A DNA stretch of 64,000 nucleotides from Rhizorhapis suberifaciens (GTDB lineage: Bacteria; Pseudomonadota; Alphaproteobacteria; Sphingomonadales; Sphingomonadaceae): the NCBI RefSeq assembly GCF_014200045.1, contig NZ_JACHOV010000001.1, positions 248,001 to 312,000 of the forward strand, in the 5' to 3' direction. Numbering within the stretch: the first letter of the stretch is position 1; each line of letters opens with the position of its first letter. Under the pieces are notes generated by a model. That model made no database searches. It saw only the letters and a list, made by a program, of their open reading frames with translations, and was not told the DNA's origin. The position numbers were made by a program, and so were the translations under genes. Positions 1 to 9,806 of this stretch are shown here, piece by piece.

Positions 1-204
1 GCGATGCACGAAATGTTTCGCCAGACCAACAGCCGTTGGGCACCCTGGGAGGTTATTGACGGGAACAACAAGAAAGCGGCGCGGATCGCGGCGCTGACCT
101 ATGTCGCCGACCGACTGGAGGCGGCAGTGCCGATGGATATGCCAGAGGTCGATCCAGAGGTGCTCACGCTGGCGAAAGAAGCATTTGACTATCGTGAGGG
201 ATGA
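1..204 (+). CDS. Polyphosphate kinase 2 family protein, C-terminal end only
   Basis: Only the last 67 codons lie in the window; the frame is open from base 1, so the ATG at base 4 is internal. The segment APWEVIDGNNKKAARIAAL resembles the C-terminal part of PPK2 enzymes, where a tryptophan and an N/D-KK-AR stretch follow the nucleotide-binding core. PPK2 proteins transfer phosphate between polyphosphate and nucleoside mono- or diphosphates. Substrate class cannot be judged from this tail. The gene ends 30 bases before the convergent greB stop. Confidence 0.7.
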   Translation, partial: AMHEMFRQTNSRWAPWEVIDGNNKKAARIAALTYVADRLEAAVPMDMPEVDPEVLTLAKEAFDYREG

Positions 205-234
205 TGCCGGCGTGATTGGGCTGCATTACATTGC

Positions 235-717
235 TCAGCCGGGATAACTAATCTCCAGCACCTCATATTCCTTTTCCCCCGAAGGCAGAATGACCCTGCG
301 CAGGTCTCCAGTTCCGGCGCCTCGCAGCGCGCGGGCAAGCGGGGCGTTCCACCCTATGCGACCGGCCGAGGCATCGGCCTCGTCATCACCCACCAATGTA
401 ACGGTGCGGTGATTGTCCTCCTCATCGGCGATTGTGACGGTAGCCCCGAAATAGACGCGGCTCTTATCCGGCTGCTGTGCCGGATCGATGATCTTCGCTT
501 CTTTCATTTTCTTGGACAAGCGACGCAATTGCCCATCAATCTCCCGCATGCGTTTACGGCCGTAAAGATAATCGCCATTTTCGCTGCGGTCGCCGTTACC
601 CGCCGCCCAGCTCACGATTTCGACGATCATCGGCCGTTCGACTGCGAACAGCCGCTCATATTCCGCGCGAAGTGCGGAAAAGCCTGCCGGAGTGATGTAG
701 TTATGGCGGTTGATCAT
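235..717 (-). CDS. greB: Transcription elongation factor GreB
   Basis: A 160-residue protein of normal Gre length. The N-terminal half is the coiled-coil arm with the signature GDRSENGDYLYGRKRMREID (about residues 42-61), whose acidic tip residues reach the RNA polymerase active site and trigger cleavage of backtracked RNA. The C-terminal half is the FKBP-like polymerase-binding domain. The DYLYGRKR form of the motif favours GreB over GreA. It is the last gene of a minus-strand pair after the lytic transglycosylase, 106 bases downstream of it, so it may have its own promoter. Confidence 0.9.
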   Translation of the reverse strand: MINRHNYITPAGFSALRAEYERLFAVERPMIVEIVSWAAGNGDRSENGDYLYGRKRMREIDGQLRRLSKKMKEAKIIDPAQQPDKSRVYFGATVTIADEEDNHRTVTLVGDDEADASAGRIGWNAPLARALRGAGTGDLRRVILPSGEKEYEVLEISYPG

Positions 718-730
718 GATGAAGATCTAT

Positions 731-760
731 CCCGTTCGCCCTGAATTTGTCGAGGCAGGG
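731..760. repeat. Single arm of a sphingomonad REP-like element
   Basis: The bases CTGAATTTGTCGAGGCAGGG carry the same core (CTGAA/TTGTCGA) as the longer element at 3841-3904. No clear second arm is seen here. It lies in the gap between greB and the transglycosylase gene. Confidence 0.35.
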
Positions 761-823
761 GTCCTCTTGGCGCAGCCTGAACCCAGTACCAGCTTCACGC
801 CGGCTCAGCGGTCCGTGGTTTGA

Positions 824-2839
824 TCAGCCCGGCTGATTCTTTCCCAGGTAGCGGCTCAACGGCGCTTTAGTCGTCACCTTGGCCTGTTGCGGGTTCATCA
901 GGTCATATACCACCGCATTCTCCAGCACCCGCTGCACATAATTTTTGGTTTCGTAGATCGGAATATTCTCGATCCAGCGAAGGATATCCGCTCCAGGCAT
1001 ACGGGGGTCGCCATTGGCGGCAATCCACTTGTTCACATTGCCGGGCCCCGCATTGTAAGCGGCCACGGCAAGCGGGTAGCTGCCGCCAAAATAACGCAGC
1101 ATCGATTGGAAATAGGTGCTGCCCAGCTGGATATTGTAATTGGGGTCGTTGAGCGAGGCCGGGTCATAAGACAGGCCGATCTTGCCTGCCGTTTCCCGCG
1201 CCGTCCCCGGCATCAACTGCATAAGGCCGCGCGCGCCGGCATGGCTCATGGCCTGACGGTCGAACTGGCTCTCCTGCCGGGCGATGGCGTGGATCATGGT
1301 CCAGTTCGTCTGATGTCCCATGGGGACGGAAATACGTGGGAAGCTCGCCTCGCTATAGCTCAGCAGGCCAATGGACCCGGCCCGCCGGCCTGCCATGACG
1401 CTAAGGTCGGGCCGTCCGATGCTTTTGGAAAGCTCAGCCGCCAGTATGGCGTCGGCAGGACTGCTCGCGCCATTGGCTATGGCGCGGAGGAACTTGCTTT
1501 GGTCCTGCCAATAACCCTGCTGACCCAGCATGCGGACGGCTTTCACCACGCCCCGATTATAGAAAGCGGTTCGTTCGGCTTCGGACACCTGTATGGGCGG
1601 GGACGCTGCAGGGACGGGCAAATTTCGCCCCAGTCGTTCAAGCGCCAGTTGCCCATAAAACTGGTCCGCATAGGTCCCCGCCCGCTCAAGATAGCTGCTC
1701 GCTATGGTCGCCTTGCCAGCTTCCTGCGCGGCGCGCCCAGCCCAATAATAGCCCTTCGATACGGTCTGTGGCGAACGGGCGGCCTCTGCATAGCGGCGGA
1801 ACATCTCGGCCGCGTCATGCGGGCGCTTCAGTTCATAATAGGCCGCGGTGCCCGCCAGCCATACCAGGCTGGTATAATCGTCCCGCTCACCGATCGGGCG
1901 GTCACGAATGTCGGTGCCGGGCGCGTAGGCGTCATCCACCTTGCTCGCTATGGCATAGGCGATCGGCCATTGCCGGTCGTTGGCGGCCCCACGTGCGTTC
2001 GTCAGAAGCGCCTCATACCATTTTTCCGCGTCAGCGGGAGGTACGGCCACGCTCGCGCGTTTCGCCAGCAACTCGCGCGCCGCCCAGCTGTTGCCGCTGT
2101 CGCGCAACCACATGGCCTTGTCTGCGAGATATCCCGCATCTGTCGCGCCAGCCGGGTCCGCCTGCTGCATTTTCAGCGCCGCGTCCGGCATCTTCCGCTT
2201 CAACGCAAGCCGCGCTTCGAAGACAGCACGCCGGGCAGGGGAAACATAAGCAAGCTGACGGTCGGCCCCACTGGTCGCATTCGTCCAGAGCAGCGCATCC
2301 ATACGCAGGTCATGGTCGCCCTGACCAAAAGACCGCCCGAACAGGCTGAGCAGCCGGGCTTCATCATCAGGATTGAGCGCGCCGGCGCGCCACGCCTTGC
2401 GTGCGGCATCCACGGCCCGGGCCGCATCGCCCGATCGGCCGCTAGCCGACAAGGCAATGGCATATCGCGCCCAGCCGGTGTTGGTCAGCGGGGGATATTT
2501 GGCGAAAAAGGACACGACCTGCGAGGGGGAGTAACTCAGCGGGTTGATCGCTTGCTCAGCCACCTTCCGCATCCGCTCTTCCCCGGGATAGCCCGGATTG
2601 GCGCTCAGGAAGCTGGCATATTCAAGAAAGCTGAGCGTGTCGCTCTGGTTCAGACGCCGCCATTCGCTGACGGCGGAACTCACCTGCACATCGGTCGGAG
2701 CGGGTGTGGCGAGCGTGTCGCGTACGCGTTCCCAATCCTGTTGCGGTGTTTCGGAGGTGGCGGCCATGGTGAAGGAAGTGCTACCTGCCAGCACGGCCAA
2801 AAGTGCGATTCTTGATACCATACTGGACATGATGCCCAT
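824..2839 (-). CDS. slt: Soluble lytic murein transglycosylase, exported
   Basis: A 671-residue periplasmic enzyme that cleaves the MurNAc-GlcNAc bond of peptidoglycan to form 1,6-anhydro ends. A signal peptide (RIALLAVLAGSTSFTMA) is followed by a long helical superhelix (about residues 40-490). The C-terminal SLT domain shows IARQESQFD with the catalytic Glu, GLMQLMPGTA and AYNAGPGNV. The start at 2839 is chosen because AAGGA lies 4 bases before it and the signal peptide begins there. The frame stays open to 3232, but that extension would cross the divergent dapA start. Internal ATGs at 2830 and 2821 are less likely alternatives. Confidence 0.9.
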   Translation of the reverse strand: MGIMSSMVSRIALLAVLAGSTSFTMAATSETPQQDWERVRDTLATPAPTDVQVSSAVSEWRRLNQSDTLSFLEYASFLSANPGYPGEERMRKVAEQAINPLSYSPSQVVSFFAKYPPLTNTGWARYAIALSASGRSGDAARAVDAARKAWRAGALNPDDEARLLSLFGRSFGQGDHDLRMDALLWTNATSGADRQLAYVSPARRAVFEARLALKRKMPDAALKMQQADPAGATDAGYLADKAMWLRDSGNSWAARELLAKRASVAVPPADAEKWYEALLTNARGAANDRQWPIAYAIASKVDDAYAPGTDIRDRPIGERDDYTSLVWLAGTAAYYELKRPHDAAEMFRRYAEAARSPQTVSKGYYWAGRAAQEAGKATIASSYLERAGTYADQFYGQLALERLGRNLPVPAASPPIQVSEAERTAFYNRGVVKAVRMLGQQGYWQDQSKFLRAIANGASSPADAILAAELSKSIGRPDLSVMAGRRAGSIGLLSYSEASFPRISVPMGHQTNWTMIHAIARQESQFDRQAMSHAGARGLMQLMPGTARETAGKIGLSYDPASLNDPNYNIQLGSTYFQSMLRYFGGSYPLAVAAYNAGPGNVNKWIAANGDPRMPGADILRWIENIPIYETKNYVQRVLENAVVYDLMNPQQAKVTTKAPLSRYLGKNQPG

Positions 2840-2942
2840 TCGATCCTTATCAGGCGCTGAACGCCGCGCTATAGGACGCCGCAAATACCGCTTCGTTCGG
2901 TCATTATGCCTTGCGCTGGCGAAGGTTTGAAGGAGTATTTTG

Positions 2943-3818
2943 ATGTATTCTGGGTCGATTCCGGCGCTGGTGACACCTTTTCGCAACGGTGCGTTGGATG
3001 AGGCCGCTTTTCGGAGTCTCGTTGACTGGCAGATCGCGGAGAACAGCTCTGCGCTCGTCCCCTGCGGCACGACTGGTGAAAGCGCGACCATGTCGATTGA
3101 GGAGCATAATCGCGTTATTGAGATCTGCGTCGAACAGGCGGCAGGTCGCGTGCCGGTGATCGCAGGTTGCGGTTCCAACGACACCATGACGGCGCTCGAA
3201 CATATGAAGGCCGCAGAGGCCGCCGGCGCCAATGCTGCCCTGGTCGTAGCTCCCTATTACAACAAGCCCAATCAGGAAGGCGTTTTCCAGCACTTTGCCT
3301 ATCTTGCCGAACGCAGCGCGCTGCCGATCATGCTTTACAATGTCCCATCCCGCACGATCACCGATATCAGCGTGGATGTGATGCGCCGACTGCGCCAATA
3401 TCCGACTATTGTCGGTATCAAGGACGCGACCGGCAATCTGGGGCGCGTCACCGCACAGCGCCTTGCCTGCGGCGAACAGTTCTGCCAGCTGTCCGGTAAT
3501 GACGAAACGGCTCTTGGCTTCAACGCAATGGGCGGCAGCGGTTGCATTTCAGTGACGGCTAATGTCGCGCCCCGGCTCTGCGCCGAGTTCCAGGCGGCCT
3601 GCGTCTCAGGAGACTGGACCCGCGCGCTGGAGCTGCAGGACAAGCTTTATCCATTGCATGATGCGATGTTTAGCGATTGTTCACCCGGCCCCGTCAAATA
3701 TGCGCTCAGCCGGATCCGACCTGATATGCCGGAGGAGGTTCGATTGCCGATCACGTCGCCGTCGCAGGCGAGCAGGGCGGCAGTGGATCGGGCGCTGGAG
3801 ATTGCCGGGCTGGTGTAA
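2943..3818 (+). CDS. dapA: 4-hydroxy-tetrahydrodipicolinate synthase DapA
   Basis: This 291-residue TIM-barrel enzyme condenses pyruvate with aspartate semialdehyde, the first step specific to lysine and diaminopimelate synthesis. Family residues are present: the CGTTGES loop (Thr43/Thr44), the Tyr in LYNVPSRT (Tyr132) and the Schiff-base lysine in VGIKDATG (Lys160). The ATG at 2943 has AAGGAG seven bases upstream; the TTG one codon earlier is ignored. It is divergent from the lytic transglycosylase with 103 bases between starts, so both promoters must lie in that gap. Confidence 0.95.
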   Translation: MYSGSIPALVTPFRNGALDEAAFRSLVDWQIAENSSALVPCGTTGESATMSIEEHNRVIEICVEQAAGRVPVIAGCGSNDTMTALEHMKAAEAAGANAALVVAPYYNKPNQEGVFQHFAYLAERSALPIMLYNVPSRTITDISVDVMRRLRQYPTIVGIKDATGNLGRVTAQRLACGEQFCQLSGNDETALGFNAMGGSGCISVTANVAPRLCAEFQAACVSGDWTRALELQDKLYPLHDAMFSDCSPGPVKYALSRIRPDMPEEVRLPITSPSQASRAAVDRALEIAGLV

Positions 3819-3840
3819 GGGCCGTTTGTTATTGCTGTTT

Positions 3841-3904
3841 GCCCCGAACTTGTCGAAGGGCGATCCTTTATTTGAAGACGTGCAGGGCTTTGACAAGCTC
3901 CGCC
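3841..3904. repeat. REP-like imperfect inverted repeat
   Basis: The left arm CGAACTTGTCGAAGGGC (3845-3861) and right arm GGGCTTTGACAAGCTCCGCC (3885-3904) are imperfect reverse complements. The element sits in the dapA-smpB gap. Similar CTTGTCGA cores recur at other intergenic positions in this window. Confidence 0.55.
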
Positions 3905-3932
3905 GAAATGGAAATGTCTAGAATTAAATAAA

Positions 3933-4415
3933 ATGGCCCGACCGCGTCACGCTACATTCGACAAGGTGAAGACCGTCGCTGAGAACCGGCGCGCGCGGTT
4001 CGACTATGCCATTGACGATGTCTATGAGGCCGGGATCGTTCTTTCCGGCACCGAGGTCAAGTCGCTCCGTTTCGGCGAAGGCTCCATTGCCGAAAGCTAC
4101 GCGGAGGTAAAGGACGACGAGGTGTGGCTGGTCAACAGCAACATTCCTGAATTCAGCCATGGCAACCGCTATAATCATGAGCCCAAGAGACTTCGCAAAC
4201 TGTTGCTCACGGAACGCGAGATTTCCAAACTGCACGGTGCCGTGGCCCGACAGGGCATGACGCTGGTTCCTCTGTCCATCTATTTCAACAGCCGGGGCCG
4301 GGCGAAGGTCGAACTGGCCCTCGCCAAGGGCAAGAAGCTGCACGACAAGCGGGAGACGGAAAAGGAACGCGACTGGAAGCGCGAGCAGGGCCGTCTGCTG
4401 CGTGAGAAAGGCTGA
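3933..4415 (+). CDS. smpB: SsrA-binding protein SmpB
   Basis: A 160-residue protein that binds tmRNA and carries it to stalled ribosomes for trans-translation. Recognisable family stretches are the N-terminal [20 protein letters not shown], the [14 protein letters not shown] strand region and a basic C-terminal tail with [14 protein letters not shown]. Length matches the family. No strong ribosome-binding sequence precedes the ATG. The DUF2062 gene follows after 6 bases, so the two are probably co-transcribed. Confidence 0.95.
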   Translation: MARPRHATFDKVKTVAENRRARFDYAIDDVYEAGIVLSGTEVKSLRFGEGSIAESYAEVKDDEVWLVNSNIPEFSHGNRYNHEPKRLRKLLLTEREISKLHGAVARQGMTLVPLSIYFNSRGRAKVELALAKGKKLHDKRETEKERDWKREQGRLLREKG

Positions 4416-4421
4416 GCGGCT

Positions 4422-4997
4422 ATGGGCCCCCGCAAACTTCGCTGGCTTACCCGCCACATGCCGACGCATGATACGATCCGCGCCAATCGCTTTCTTGCGC
4501 CCTTCGCCAACCGCATCCTTGCGCCCGAGCTTTGGCGCTTCACCCGGCGCTCCGTTCCGCGGGGCGTGGCGCTCGGTATGCTGGTCGGCATCATCATCCC
4601 ACTGGCGCAAATCGTATTCGCGGCATTGCTGGCACTTAGCTGCCGCGCCAATGTGCCGGTTGCGGCTGTGACGACCTTCATCACCAATCCCATAACCACG
4701 CCGATCCTGTGGCTGGTGGCCTATAAGGTTGGCGACTGGATCCTTCATCTGGACGCCATGACCTATGGACAGCCCTTGAATACCCAGCTCCGCAGCGATC
4801 CGGGCAGTTGGCTTCAATGGCTGACTGGCGCCTTTTCGGTTACGGCCTTCGGATTGATCGTATTGGCCGTGATTTTCAGCGCCATCGGCTATGTGGTCGC
4901 AGGATGGGGTTGGAAGGCCTGGGTCGCTCGCAAATGGCGCAGGCGCCACAAGCACCGGCGGCATTTGACGCGCCAATCCGAACCGGCGCCGATGTGA
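4422..4997 (+). CDS. DUF2062 domain-containing membrane protein
   Basis: A 191-residue protein with a cytoplasmic basic N-terminus and three likely membrane stretches: GVALGMLVGIIIPLAQIVFA, a second containing TNPITTPILWLVAYKVG, and FGLIVLAVIFSAIGYVVAGW. The TNPITTPI core and overall arrangement fit DUF2062, a family of small inner-membrane proteins without settled function. The tail is strongly basic (KWRRRHKHRRHL). It follows smpB by 6 bases. Confidence 0.75.
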   Translation: MGPRKLRWLTRHMPTHDTIRANRFLAPFANRILAPELWRFTRRSVPRGVALGMLVGIIIPLAQIVFAALLALSCRANVPVAAVTTFITNPITTPILWLVAYKVGDWILHLDAMTYGQPLNTQLRSDPGSWLQWLTGAFSVTAFGLIVLAVIFSAIGYVVAGWGWKAWVARKWRRRHKHRRHLTRQSEPAPM

Positions 4998-5038
4998 ATT
5001 AAGATTTCCTCAATTGGTTTATTGCAGCATTCCAGGGT

Positions 5039-6628
5039 TCACCCTCGAAGCAAACCGCCCAGAACTCCGCGCATAATTCGCCCGGCCAGTCCTCCTGCCG
5101 ATGACTTCCTTCCGCCGCCGAAAATCTGGCGGCCGATCTCGTTGGCAACCTGACGACCGATGGACGAGGATGCGGCGCGCGTCGCGGACTGGATCGCGCG
5201 GTCAAGATTGCCTGGTTTATCGGCTTCCTTTCGGGCGGCGGCTTCGGCCCGTGCCTGCTCCTTCAGCTGTGCCTCGCGCGCCTTGGCCGCCTCAGCTTCC
5301 GCCTTTTGCGTGGCCGCTTTGGCAACGGCCTGCTGGGCGCGGGCGGCGAGGATTTCCTCGGCTGATTCCCGGTCCACGAGCTCGTCATATTTCCCGGCGC
5401 ACGGACTTGTGCTCAAGATGATCGCGCGCTCGCGCTCCTCCAGTGGACCAACTCGCGAAGCAGGCGCCTTGATCAATGTTCGTTCGACGGGCGAGGGAGA
5501 GCCGTCGGCCTGAAGCACTGAAACCAGCGCCTCACCGATACGCAACTCGGTGATCGCGGTCGCGACGTCGACTTCCGGATTGGCGCGAAAAGTTTCGGCG
5601 GCAGCCTTGATCGCCTTTTGATCGCGCGGCGTGAAGGCGCGCAGTGCGTGTTGAACCCGGTTTCCCAGCTGTCCCGCCACATCCTGGGGAATGTCGATGG
5701 GATTTTGGGTAATGAAATAAACGCCGACGCCCTTGGATCGGATCAGTCGCACCACTTGCTCTATCTTGTCGAGCAGCGCCTTGGGCGCGTCCTCGAACAG
5801 CAAATGGGCCTCGTCAAAGAAGAAGACGAGCTTCGGCCTGTCCGGATCTCCTGTTTCAGGGAGCGTTTCGAATAACTCCGACAGCAGCCAAAGTAGGAAG
5901 GTGGCGTATAGCTTCGGGCTCGACATCAGGCGGTCGGCGGCGAGAATGTTGACATAACCGCGGCCATCGCCGTCGCACTGGATCATGTCGGAAATATCAA
6001 GGGCAGGCTCGCCGAAGAAATGGCCGGCCCCCTGGCTTTCCAAACTCAGCAACTGGCGCTGGATTGCGCCAATGCTCGCCTTGGTGACATTGCCATATTG
6101 CACGGAAAGCGCTTCGGCATTGTTCCCGCACCATATGAGCATGGATTGCAGATCGCCAAGGTCCAGCAAAAGCAGCCCTTGCTCATCCGCGACGCGAAAG
6201 GCGATGGACAACACGCCTTCCTGTGTATCGTTCAGCCCCAGCATCCGCGCGAGCAATAGCGGACCCATTTCGGATATGGTCGTGCGGACCGGATGGCCCA
6301 GCACGCCGTAGATGTCCCAAAAGATGATCGGATTGTCCCTGTAGACCCAATCGTCCTGCCCTATCTCCTTGGCCCGTGCGGCAAAGATTTCGTGCATCTT
6401 TCCTGCGGCAGTTCCGGGAAGCGCAAGTCCGGCCAGGTCGCCTTTCACGTCGGCGACGAATACGGGCACACCGGCGCTGGAAAATCCTTCGACCAGGCCT
6501 TGCAGCGTCACCGTCTTGCCGGTGCCTGTGGCGCCCGCAATCAGCCCATGCCGGTTGGCGCGCTGCAGATTTAGCGCCTGTGCCCGGCCGCCCCCCATGC
6601 CGAGAAAGATTTCGCCGGATTCGCCCAT
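5039..6628 (-). CDS. HerA-like helicase C-terminal domain ATPase (DUF853 family)
   Basis: A 529-residue P-loop ATPase. Walker A is AGATGTGKT (residues 31-39), and Walker B lies in [25 protein letters not shown], the [18 protein letters not shown] stretch and [10 protein letters not shown] are typical of DUF853 proteins, bacterial relatives of the HerA/FtsK group. Around residues 415-480 is an Ala/Glu/Lys-rich, probably coiled segment, and the C-terminus is glycine-rich. The start at 6628 has CAGGAG eight bases upstream; the frame is open to 6778 but without a better site. It is divergent from cckA. Cellular role is not established for this family. Confidence 0.8.
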   Translation of the reverse strand: MGESGEIFLGMGGGRAQALNLQRANRHGLIAGATGTGKTVTLQGLVEGFSSAGVPVFVADVKGDLAGLALPGTAAGKMHEIFAARAKEIGQDDWVYRDNPIIFWDIYGVLGHPVRTTISEMGPLLLARMLGLNDTQEGVLSIAFRVADEQGLLLLDLGDLQSMLIWCGNNAEALSVQYGNVTKASIGAIQRQLLSLESQGAGHFFGEPALDISDMIQCDGDGRGYVNILAADRLMSSPKLYATFLLWLLSELFETLPETGDPDRPKLVFFFDEAHLLFEDAPKALLDKIEQVVRLIRSKGVGVYFITQNPIDIPQDVAGQLGNRVQHALRAFTPRDQKAIKAAAETFRANPEVDVATAITELRIGEALVSVLQADGSPSPVERTLIKAPASRVGPLEERERAIILSTSPCAGKYDELVDRESAEEILAARAQQAVAKAATQKAEAEAAKAREAQLKEQARAEAAARKEADKPGNLDRAIQSATRAASSSIGRQVANEIGRQIFGGGRKSSAGGLAGRIMRGVLGGLLRG

Positions 6629-6815
6629 GGCCCGCTCTCCTGCCGTTTCGGAGCAAGCATAATTGTTTGTCTCTTGTCGGTCGCGGATAAAAATGACGCT
6701 CCTGGCCTTTAACGAGTGCATTCGGGCGCATTTGGATAGGAATTTCATAATTCTGTTCTCATCCCCCAACATGGCCATTAAGGCAGATGGGGTTTATTCT
6801 TTAGAAGGATATCGA

Positions 6816-9212
6816 GTGCCGGCGCACGAACTCGCGCATGACAGGGAAGACGTGGCGATGCTGGTCGGAAAGGCGTCGTTGCGCGGCCTTGTTCCGCTGA
6901 TCGGCATAGGCGCGCTTTTGACGGCCGCGCTCCTTTACTGGATTGTGGATGAGCCGGCCTTTGCGGCGGGTTTTGCCGCTGCCCTGATCGGTGCGGCCGT
7001 GCTTGCGTTTTACTTCCGAAAACTCTTTCCGGCCGAAACCGTTATTCACGGCGAACTGCCGGATTGGACCATCGCTCGGGCTGCAGCCGATAGTTCCAAC
7101 GTCGCCATCGCCGTAACCGACCGCGCCGGAAGGTTGGTGTGCGCCAGCGATTTGTTCGGTGACTGGTTCGATGGCTATCCCACGCCGCCAAGCCTGCCTC
7201 TGGACGGTAATGGAGCCGAAAAGCTTGCCGCTGCCGGGCGGGCCGCCTGGCGGGATGGCGCAGGGCGTATCAACGGTCTTGCGAAGGGGGCGCTCCGGGT
7301 CGACGTTGAAATCACCCGGACCGGTCGGTCGGAAGATTATCTGCTCTGGCGGTTCATGCCGGTGAAGCAGGCGAACATCATCGACGACTATATGAAGATG
7401 CTGCTCGGCGAGGCAGGGCGACAATTTACCGACGCGGGCATTATGGGGGCGCTCATAGGCGGAGAGGGACGCATTCGCGCGGCAAATCCGGCCTTTCTCC
7501 TGCGCGCTACCGGACGACACGACGCCGCGATCACCGGGCGGGATTTCGCTTCTTTCATGCGTGTGGACAATAAAGGCCGGGTCTTCTTCGCTCGCGAGGA
7601 GCGGAACGCCATTCCCATCCGCCTTCTGCAAATCCCTGTCCGCCGGGACCGTCCCGATGGTCCGATGCTGCTGATGATGCTTGATGAACAGGCGGGCGGC
7701 GGCGATGGCGGTAGCGCGCTTTCCTACATCGAAACACTGCTGTCACTTCTGCCCTTTGGTCTTGCCATGGCCGATCGCGATGGCCGCTTCCTCTTCTACA
7801 ACGAAGCGTTCGCGCGCGCTGCTGGCGTGAAGGAGGGCGAAAAACCATCCTATCCTGGCGACCTCGTGGTTCGCGAAGATCAGTCCGCGGTCGCTGATTC
7901 TATCCGTCGCTATGCGGTGGGGCAGCAGCTTTCTGGCGACATTGCCGTCCGCATGCGTTCTCAACCCGACGAACCTATCGCGCTCAGCCTTGCCGGCGTC
8001 AGGGGCCTGGGCGAAGCGGCCGTTCTACTCAGCCTGAAGGACAATAGCGAAGAATCGAAGCTGAAACGTCAGGTCGCTCAAGCAACCAAGATGCAGGCCA
8101 TCGGACAGCTTGCCGGCGGCGTCGCGCATGACTTCAACAATATTCTGACTGCGATCATCGGCCATTGCGATCTGATGATGATGCGCCACACGCCGGGCGA
8201 CAGCGACTATGACGATATCCAGCAAATCAAGGGCAACTCCAACCGAGCGGCCAGCCTTACGCGCCAACTTCTGGCCTTTTCCCGTCAGCAGACCCTGCGG
8301 CCGCAGATATTGCAGTTGCCCGACGTCATATCCGAAGTTTCGAACCTGCTTCGCCGCCTGATGGGCGACACGGTTACGCTGGACGTTAGCCACGGCCGCA
8401 ATTTAGGCGCGGTCCGCGCCGATCCCGGACAACTTGAACAGGTCATAGTCAACCTTGCCGTCAACGCCCGCGATGCTATGCCGGAGGGTGGCAAGCTGCT
8501 GATCCAGACGTTTGGCGTTACCGCAGGACAGGTGCGCGAGATGCGGAGCGAGTTTCTGCCGGTGGGCGATTATACCGCGCTCCGCGTCACCGATACCGGC
8601 ACGGGCATTCCGCCCGAGATCCTGGCCAAGATCTTCGAGCCTTTCTTTACGACCAAGGAAGTGGGGAAGGGCACGGGTCTTGGTCTTTCCACGGTCTATG
8701 GTATCGTCAAACAGTCGGGCGGATATATTTTCGCGGATTCCGAACAAGGGAAGGGCACCAGTTTTACCATCTATCTCCCGGTCTACGCCGCCCCTGCGCC
8801 TGCTATCGCCAAGGCAAAGCCTCAGGAAAAGAAAAACGAACTTTGGGGTACGGGGACAATCTTGCTGGTGGAGGATGAGGACATGGTGCGCTCCGTTGCC
8901 GAACGGGCGCTCACGCGGCAAGGTTACAAGGTGCTGACGGCCAATGATGGGGAGGAGGCGCTGGAAGTGCTTGCCCGCGGTGAGGAGATACACCTCATGA
9001 TCTCGGATGTGGTCATGCCCAATATGGACGGTCCCTCCATGGTCCGCCACGCTCGTGCCGCACACCCCGATCTGCCCGTTTTGTTCATGTCGGGCTATGC
9101 GGAAGAGCAGTTGCGTAAATCCATCGACATTGACAATGTGTCCTTTCTCCCAAAGCCATTCTCCGTGACGCAGCTTGCCGAGGCTGCACGCGATGCGCTT
9201 GGCAACGGGTAA
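6816..9212 (+). CDS. cckA: Hybrid sensor histidine kinase CckA
   Basis: A membrane hybrid kinase, 798 residues from the chosen start. It has two adjacent hydrophobic segments ([20 protein letters not shown] and [19 protein letters not shown]), then PAS-like regions, then the HisKA box [20 protein letters not shown] with phospho-accepting His438. The HATPase domain shows [16 protein letters not shown] and [13 protein letters not shown]-terminal receiver carries Asp731 in MISDVVMPN. This architecture and the H-box match CckA, which feeds phosphate to ChpT and on to CtrA and CpdR. I chose GTG 6816 because AGAAGGA precedes it by six bases; ATGs at 6693 and 6771 lack such a site. chpT lies elsewhere in this window. 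Confidence 0.85.
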   Translation: MPAHELAHDREDVAMLVGKASLRGLVPLIGIGALLTAALLYWIVDEPAFAAGFAAALIGAAVLAFYFRKLFPAETVIHGELPDWTIARAAADSSNVAIAVTDRAGRLVCASDLFGDWFDGYPTPPSLPLDGNGAEKLAAAGRAAWRDGAGRINGLAKGALRVDVEITRTGRSEDYLLWRFMPVKQANIIDDYMKMLLGEAGRQFTDAGIMGALIGGEGRIRAANPAFLLRATGRHDAAITGRDFASFMRVDNKGRVFFAREERNAIPIRLLQIPVRRDRPDGPMLLMMLDEQAGGGDGGSALSYIETLLSLLPFGLAMADRDGRFLFYNEAFARAAGVKEGEKPSYPGDLVVREDQSAVADSIRRYAVGQQLSGDIAVRMRSQPDEPIALSLAGVRGLGEAAVLLSLKDNSEESKLKRQVAQATKMQAIGQLAGGVAHDFNNILTAIIGHCDLMMMRHTPGDSDYDDIQQIKGNSNRAASLTRQLLAFSRQQTLRPQILQLPDVISEVSNLLRRLMGDTVTLDVSHGRNLGAVRADPGQLEQVIVNLAVNARDAMPEGGKLLIQTFGVTAGQVREMRSEFLPVGDYTALRVTDTGTGIPPEILAKIFEPFFTTKEVGKGTGLGLSTVYGIVKQSGGYIFADSEQGKGTSFTIYLPVYAAPAPAIAKAKPQEKKNELWGTGTILLVEDEDMVRSVAERALTRQGYKVLTANDGEEALEVLARGEEIHLMISDVVMPNMDGPSMVRHARAAHPDLPVLFMSGYAEEQLRKSIDIDNVSFLPKPFSVTQLAEAARDALGNG

Positions 9213-9261
9213 TTTATCTGAGATAGCCAGCAAGATCAAAGGGTTAGGGCAAGACAAACAC

Positions 9262-9621
9262 ATGCTGGATCGCAAGAGCATATTGATCGTCGAAGACGAG
9301 CCGATGATCGGCCTGATGGTGGAGGATTTTCTCGACAGCCTGGGCTATGATGTTGCGGGCATCGCGGATGGGTTGATCACCGCTTGCCGCTATGCACGGC
9401 TTGGCGGCTTCGATGCGGCTATTCTGGATGTGAATCTGGCCGGCGAAATGGTGTGGCCCGCAGCGGACATTTTAATGGAAAAGGGCGTTCCTTTCCTGTT
9501 CGTCACCGGCGGCAGTTCGGAGGATGTTCCCGTTCGCTTTGCGACCTGTGCACGGCTGGAAAAGCCCTTTACCATGGCGACCGTAGAACATGCTCTGGGA
9601 CAACTCTTCGCAATTTCATAG
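9262..9621 (+). CDS. Single-domain response regulator
   Basis: A 119-residue receiver domain with no output domain. The phosphorylation set is complete: Glu11-Asp12, Asp56 in AILDVN, Thr82 in FVTGG and Lys101 in LEKPF. It lies 49 bases after cckA in the same direction and may be co-transcribed, although a functional link is only an inference. The frame opens at 9175, inside cckA; the ATG at 9262 starts right at the first strand of the receiver fold (SILIVEDEP). Confidence 0.8.
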   Translation: MLDRKSILIVEDEPMIGLMVEDFLDSLGYDVAGIADGLITACRYARLGGFDAAILDVNLAGEMVWPAADILMEKGVPFLFVTGGSSEDVPVRFATCARLEKPFTMATVEHALGQLFAIS

Positions 9622-9717
9622 GGCCGGTTCCGGCAATCGCATTTAGCATATGTTTAAATGAGCGGTGCGAAAGGCAAACGTCGCCAGAAGGGGTTCACTG
9701 TCCGCAAAATAAAAATC

Positions 9718-9732
9718 GTTCTCCTATTGTTC
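9718..9732 (+). promoter_or_regulatory. LexA (SOS) box overlapping the recA promoter
   Basis: GTTC-TCCTATT-GTTC is an exact match to the alphaproteobacterial LexA operator (GTTC-N7-GTTC direct repeat). A plausible -35 (TTGTTC, 9727-9732) overlaps its right half, with TACATC at 9750-9755 after a 17-base spacer, so LexA would block polymerase. The recA ATG is 74 bases downstream. Confidence 0.8.
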
Positions 9733-9806
9733 CGTTAGAACATATGCGGTACATCGAAGTCACGCGTTGATTGGAACGCGCGATCAACCTAGGAGGGAGC
9801 GGGGCT

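Noticed and set aside
887-2815. A 642-codon open frame on the + strand opposite the lytic transglycosylase
   Set aside because: It is the mirror of a clear SLT-family gene in GC-rich DNA, and its translation has no recognisable domain.
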